From: Apostichopus japonicus
Lineage: Eukaryota; Echinodermata; Holothuroidea; Aspidochirotida; Stichopodidae
Direction of reading: 5' to 3'
DNA length: 64,000 nt
NCBI RefSeq assembly: GCF_037975245.1
Contig: NC_092574.1
Coordinates: forward strand, 1,010,001 to 1,074,000
Numbering within the stretch: position 1 is the stretch's first letter; every line of letters begins with the position of its first letter. Position numbers and translations under genes: made by a program. Shown in pieces: positions 62,401 to 64,000 of the stretch. The notes beneath the pieces are model-generated. The model did no database searches. It was not told the origin of the DNA and worked only from the letters and a program-made list of their open reading frames with translations.

Positions 62401-62798
62401 TGCAAGCATAGTTTGAAGAGTACAACTTTGTGGCACTAGTGGTTCAAAGTATCAGAGAACATTTGTCGGACTTTTAGTAAACATATTAACTAAACAATTA
62501 CAATGTTAAAGCATACTGTTGATTAAGTACAAACATGATCTTTGACAAAGATTTTAAAACATGGAAACACATGTTTTTAAATCCAGTAGATGGAGCTCCT
62601 TTAATGTTGTATTCAAAGGTTACTTTAACTAATATCAGTTAGTAATGTTACATGTTCTTCTCCCCAATCCAGAAGGTGCCATACTGCATTCAGATCAAGA
62701 TAATTCAATATCTGGGAGACAAATGGTTGCTCCACCTTCTGAAATCCTTCTCGGTTCTACCAGAGTGCCGTTAAAATATCTTCTCTTGAAGAAAACTG
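29411..62798 (+). CDS. C2CD3: C2CD3, centriole elongation regulator (5' part; gene continues past window)
   Basis: Thirty coding exons in continuous phase: 29411-29456, 32490-32664, 33511-33717, 34280-34359, 35423-35749, 36779-37034, 38738-38915, 39822-39947, 40359-40454, 40887-41094, 42545-42731, 44428-44546, 44877-45004, 45710-45898, 46487-46819, 48076-48211, 49483-49598, 50333-50434, 50981-51067, 51619-51723, 52361-52440, 53293-53357, 54036-54173, 55161-55289, 56152-56246, 57589-57705, 58084-58224, 59231-59335, 60891-61089 and 62673-62798. Together they encode 1465 codons; vertebrate C2CD3 is about 2350 aa, so roughly the first 60% is here. Recognition blocks include [62 protein letters not shown] and [10 protein letters not shown]. 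The protein acts at the distal end of centrioles, where it is needed for centriole elongation, distal appendages and ciliogenesis. Exon 6's donor lies in a minisatellite and its exact choice is uncertain. Confidence 0.92.
29709..30170 (+). mobile_element. MITE with 24-26 bp TIRs beginning CACT
   Basis: The left end CACTGCGAAGTTCGGACACC (29,709 on) is the inverted match of the right end ending GTCCGAACTTCGAAGTG (to 30,170). Length is 462 bp. A further inverted copy of the motif lies inside (about 29,946-29,961) and a direct partial copy lies just outside the left end (about 29,695). No coding capacity. No clear target duplication was found. It sits in C2CD3 intron 1. Confidence 0.65.
30319..30959 (+). 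mobile_element. MITE flanked by a 10-bp direct repeat TCATTAATGG
   Basis: TCATTAATGG occurs at 30,319-30,328 and 30,950-30,959. Just inside, both ends contain CTAAAACGAATGACA in inverted orientation. The subterminal left part has several GAATGACAGC/GAATGACAAC decamers in tandem. The flanking repeat of 9-10 bp is in the size range of MULE-type target duplications. It sits in C2CD3 intron 1. Confidence 0.65.
30960..32489 (+). other. C2CD3 intron 1, 3' part
   Basis: AT-rich intronic sequence. Apart from a G homopolymer near 31,312, no feature is seen. Confidence 0.5.
34149..34210 (+). repeat. (GTTA)n-like microsatellite
   Basis: Imperfect TTAG/GTTA repeats in C2CD3 intron 3, about 70 bp before exon 4. 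Confidence 0.85.
35708..36085 (+). repeat. 63-bp minisatellite (6 copies) spanning the exon 5 donor
   Basis: The unit holds the last 42 bp of C2CD3 exon 5 and the first 21 bp of intron 5. Starts are at 35,708, 35,771, 35,834, 35,897, 35,960 and 36,023. Each unit carries the junction TTTCAG|GTAAATTC. Read in the exon frame, the intronic part ends in TAG within the first copy, so using a distal donor would add a premature stop. Confidence 0.97.
36113..36778 (+). other. C2CD3 intron 5, 3' part
   Basis: AT-rich; no feature seen before the acceptor at 36,778. Confidence 0.5.
37020..38275 (+). repeat. 33-bp minisatellite (about 38 copies) starting at the exon 6 donor
   Basis: The unit cacccactcagaag|gtacagcaatctag... 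(33 bp) starts with the last 14 bp of exon 6. Nearly every copy carries AAG|GTACAG. In the exon frame the first copies encode [11 protein letters not shown] repeats; a 34-bp variant (AGAAGGGTACAGCC) at 37,261 shifts the frame, leading to a stop at 37,345-37,347. Donor 37,034 (phase 2) fits the phase-2 acceptor at 38,738. Confidence 0.95.
41095..42056 (+). repeat. 18-bp minisatellite (about 53 copies) starting exactly at the exon 10 donor
   Basis: Exon 10 ends ATAAAAG and the array of ggtatctaccctnncaat units begins with the donor GGTATC. The unit is a multiple of three and lacks stops, so all three frames stay open for long stretches (hexapeptides such as GIYPLN). The exon frame runs open for 107 codons into the intron. 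Confidence 0.95.
42057..42544 (+). other. C2CD3 intron 10, 3' part
   Basis: Non-repetitive intronic sequence before the acceptor at 42,544; nothing recognised. Confidence 0.5.
42545..46819 (+). other. C2CD3: C2CD3 exons 11-15: first central C2 domain
   Basis: Encodes [46 protein letters not shown], a SIPLKNIL strand and [12 protein letters not shown], in the order of the vertebrate protein. Exon 15 continues into a basic/acidic linker. The conserved calcium-binding aspartates typical of C2 domains are not evident, as is usual for C2CD3. Confidence 0.87.
43040..43980 (-). mobile_element. Possible degenerate transposable element fragment
   Basis: Within C2CD3 intron 11 this stretch differs in base composition from its surroundings and has minus-strand frames of protein-like composition (for example 43,528-43,713 with [16 protein letters not shown] and [10 protein letters not shown]), broken by stops. 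I do not recognise the family with certainty. Confidence 0.3.
46982..47324 (+). repeat. 49-bp minisatellite, exactly 7 copies
   Basis: 343 bp = 7 x 49, unit aaatgttagggattccagac..., almost without differences (one aaacgtaaat variant seen). It lies 162 bp into C2CD3 intron 15. Confidence 0.97.
47325..48075 (+). other. C2CD3 intron 15, 3' part
   Basis: No feature seen. Confidence 0.45.
48450..49425 (+). repeat. 23-bp minisatellite (about 42 copies)
   Basis: Unit attaaagtagatagttgcag + ttc with variants ttac/ttcc and agaaag. It begins about 240 bp after the exon 16 donor and ends about 55 bp before the exon 17 acceptor, filling most of intron 16. Confidence 0.95.
52061..52299 (+). repeat. 104-bp direct duplication with 30-bp spacer
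   Basis: TCAGTTTTATAACACTTATT and the following sequence occur at 52,061 and 52,195. The spacer contains GAGAGATGGCAATGGATTA, close to GAGACATGGCAATGGATAT in the next exon (52,387), suggesting exon-derived sequence was copied into the intron. Confidence 0.85.
52441..53292 (+). other. C2CD3 intron 21
   Basis: No feature seen apart from a short C run near 52,690. Confidence 0.45.
53469..53765 (+). repeat. 81-bp tandem repeat (about 3.6 copies)
   Basis: TATTAAACCTTATTATTGTC-type unit starts at 53,469, 53,550, 53,632 and 53,711. It begins about 110 bp after the exon 22 donor. Confidence 0.9.
54395..54920 (+). repeat. Diverged dispersed repeat with GGTCATTTGAG words
   Basis: Two related blocks about 302 bp apart (GGTCATTTGAG at about 54,409 and 54,711) with similar following sequence. 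Similar words occur at 26,660 and 26,813. Family unknown. Confidence 0.5.
55864..56190 (+). repeat. 66-87 bp tandem repeat copying the exon 25 acceptor
   Basis: CTTTGGTTCTGTT...GATTAATG starts at 55,864, 55,930, 56,017 and 56,103. Each unit holds a pyrimidine tract, an AG acceptor (CTTCACAG, or CTTCATAG in the first) and the first bases of exon 25 (CCTGTGTTGG...). Only the last copy leads into the full exon (56,152-56,246); the earlier copies run into stops. Confidence 0.92.
56738..56776 (-). ncRNA. Small hammerhead ribozyme motif (Penelope-like type)
   Basis: Minus strand reads stem I GTCT, box CTGAAGA (CUGANGA core), stem-loop II AGATCCTGCTAGGATC, box GAAA, then ACGTC at the expected cleavage position and stem I AGGC (one G-U pair). 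Stem III is minimal and self-complementary (ACGT), as in the small hammerheads of Penelope-like elements that cleave as dimers. Confidence 0.7.
57116..57370 (-). pseudogene. GIY-YIG endonuclease C-terminal remnant of a Penelope-like element
   Basis: Minus-strand frame one has [11 protein letters not shown] and [17 protein letters not shown], then a stop. The adjacent frame continues with [17 protein letters not shown] and GLN, ending in a stop at about 57,116. These are C-terminal blocks of the GIY-YIG endonuclease domain of Penelope-like elements, separated by a frameshift near 57,235. The catalytic N-terminal part is absent. Confidence 0.68.
58189..58700 (+). repeat. 45-bp minisatellite (about 11 copies) spanning the exon 27 donor
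   Basis: The unit combines the last ~34 bp of exon 27 (tactgtatcagttctcagag...) with the first ~11 bp of intron 27. Copies carry CTTCAG|GTACTTATAG, some CTTCATG. The exon frame stops in the second copy. Confidence 0.96.
58701..59230 (+). other. C2CD3 intron 27, 3' part
   Basis: No feature seen. Confidence 0.45.
59336..60328 (+). other. C2CD3 intron 28, 5' part
   Basis: AT-rich sequence with only random frames. Confidence 0.45.
60329..60790 (+). repeat. 25-bp minisatellite (about 18 copies)
   Basis: Unit gaaatactacacactgtattctagt with minor variants (caccc, ctaag). It ends 100 bp before the exon 29 acceptor. Confidence 0.96.
61074..62240 (+). repeat. 37-bp minisatellite (about 31 copies) spanning the exon 29 donor
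   Basis: The unit combines the last 16 bp of exon 29 (CAACATTCTCTTGAAG) with 21 bp of intron 29 (GTACTGTAATGTTTACATATC). Most copies keep AAG|GTACTG or AAG|GTACCG; some have AAGTTAC and lack the donor. The exon frame stops in the second copy. Confidence 0.97.
62241..62672 (+). other. C2CD3 intron 29, 3' part
   Basis: No feature seen. Confidence 0.45.
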
Positions 62799-62971
62799 GT
62801 AAGATAAAAACAGCTTTTGTGTGATTTTGATTAATTTCTTACTGTATTTTAAATTAAATCCCCTAGCAATCCTCTTCATTTGTTTTTAAAATAAAATCAT
62901 TAAAAATGGTTGAGATGCAGTTGAAAATTGTGGAAATTCCTCCAATTTGTTATTTGTGGTAGTAAACTTTT

Positions 62972-63346
62972 ACTATAATGAAAATGTGTTAAAGTAAGTT
63001 GGCCTGACGTTTCGATCCTAGCAGGATCTTCTTCAGAGGCTAAATGACAAGTAACAGTAACAGAAGGGATAAATACAGACACAGAGCACAGACAGGTTAG
63101 AACCTGTAGTTGCAAAGGTGGAAAGAATAGCGCTGGGATTTCTGCATCAATTTTCTGAGCTTCTGAAACAAAAGAAATTGGTGAGACATGGTGAAAGCAG
63201 CGGGATGAGTAAATGACAAAAATGAATAAAACACTGAAACACAAGAATACAACACAAGTACAAATACAGAGTAGATAAGGAGGATCACCCGAAGGGATAC
63301 AGTAACAGAGCAGCTGGAAATATTATTATTTTGACTATAATGAAAA
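62972..63346 (-). mobile_element. Short hammerhead-bearing retroelement insertion with 13-bp target duplication
   Basis: ACTATAATGAAAA flanks the insertion at 62,972-62,984 and 63,334-63,346. The 349-bp insert carries a small hammerhead motif (63,002-63,040, minus strand). About 75 bp around that motif are nearly identical to the Penelope-like fragment near 56,730-56,800; the sequences then diverge. It is either a truncated Penelope-like copy or a non-autonomous retrozyme-like relative. Confidence 0.68.
63002..63040 (-). ncRNA. Small hammerhead ribozyme motif
   Basis: Minus strand: GCCT, CTGAAGA, AGATCCTGCTAGGATC, GAAA, ACGTC, AGGC. Stem I (GCCT/AGGC) is perfectly paired and stem II is intact, making this the better preserved of the two copies. 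Confidence 0.72.
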
Positions 63347-63834
63347 AGCATCTTGTTTGTGTTTTTTTTTGGACCAAGTTTTAATGAACCCATTACTTTG
63401 CTAATTTAACATTAATTTGGTGAATCAGTTCAGGAAAGTATTGCGGTTGTGTGATGACTGCAATCCTATGTTGTGCATTGCTCAGTAATAATTTAAGGAC
63501 AAGACCTATAATTTGCAAGAATTTGGGTTAAATAACAAATCAGTTTATTATGGTTGCTGTTATGTTATTGTAACATCTTATAATAAAGACTGATGGCCCA
63601 CTATATGTTTAATGAAATAACAAACGGCTGTATCAAATTGTATAGTTAACTCTCACCCTTAACCTTTATCCCTCATTTGTATATATCCGAAATGCTAAGA
63701 CGATATAGGAATGATGCCCTTTAGTTTTGTAACAATAGTTAATCTTTATGTTCACTGATGCATGTTCGCTGTCGGCGAGCCCTAGCTCGCTGGTGGAGAA
63801 GGCTGGTTGGGTTGGCCACGAGGTGTTACAAGGA
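63347..63834 (+). other. C2CD3 intron 30, no feature seen
   Basis: Includes a moderately GC-rich block at about 63,765-63,830 just before the terminal tandem repeat; nothing recognised. Confidence 0.4.
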
Positions 63835-64000
63835 AGTACTTTGATTAAATATATGTTACGCACGGTTCCTAGTGTTGTACATAGTACTTTGATTATATAT
63901 ATGTTACGCACGGTTCCTAGTGTTGTACATAGTACTTTGATTAAATATATGTTACGCATGGTTCCTAGTGTTGTACATAGTACTTTGATTAAATATATGT
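63835..64000 (+). repeat. 48-bp tandem repeat running off the window
   Basis: AGTACTTTGATTA... starts at 63,835, 63,883, 63,931 and 63,979, with almost identical 48-bp units containing GTTACGCACGGTTCC. The array continues beyond the edge. Confidence 0.95.

Larger units (their letters stand above)
58084..62798 (+). other. C2CD3: C2CD3 exons 27-30: start of the next C2 domain
   Basis: Encodes [57 protein letters not shown] and [18 protein letters not shown]. The last exon in the window ends in phase 1 with donor GTAAGAT at 62,799. The rest of the gene lies beyond 64,000. Confidence 0.88.

Overview
The window is metazoan nuclear DNA: spliced genes with GT-AG introns, AT-rich introns full of minisatellites, (TA)n runs, MITEs and retroelement debris. 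The repeat content and gene types fit a marine invertebrate deuterostome, possibly an echinoderm; this placement is inference. All gene models were built by hand from splice signals, reading phase and protein family resemblance.

Region 1 (1 to about 16,466) reads as one giant foldback-type DNA transposon. Two arrays of a 212-213 bp unit lie in opposite orientation (left 1-1862, cut by the window edge; right 11,650-16,466) and bracket a two-exon gene (3954-4085 joined to 5054-9583, 1553 aa). Its product has a C4HC3 PHD finger, a Mutator/NOF-like DDE transposase core, a complete-looking ubiquitin-specific protease (USP) domain, a SUMO-interacting motif and a C-terminal Ulp1/SENP-type SUMO protease. 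A transposase carrying both a deubiquitinase and a deSUMOylase is the most exciting object here.

Region 2 (16.5-29.4 kb) starts with repeat-rich DNA (61-bp palindromic repeat, C-rich MITE pieces, hAT-like ends). It then holds a five-exon gene (19,655-25,215, 673 aa) that joins a nucleoplasmin-like N-terminal domain and acidic linker to eleven C2H2 zinc fingers. All four introns are phase 1. The 3' flank has no gene but carries a C-rich MITE.

Region 3 (29.4-64 kb) is the 5' part of the C2CD3 orthologue (centriole distal-end/centriole elongation factor, multiple C2 domains). Thirty coding exons give 1465 codons in continuous phase; the gene runs off the right edge. Its introns carry an unusual set of minisatellites. 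Five begin at, or include, a 5' splice site (63-, 33-, 18-, 45- and 37-bp units) and one includes a 3' splice site (about 87 bp), so splice junctions are copied many times. Two minus-strand insertions carry small hammerhead-ribozyme motifs of the Penelope-like element type. One is next to a GIY-YIG endonuclease remnant; the other is flanked by a 13-bp direct repeat. Two MITE-like elements sit in C2CD3 intron 1.
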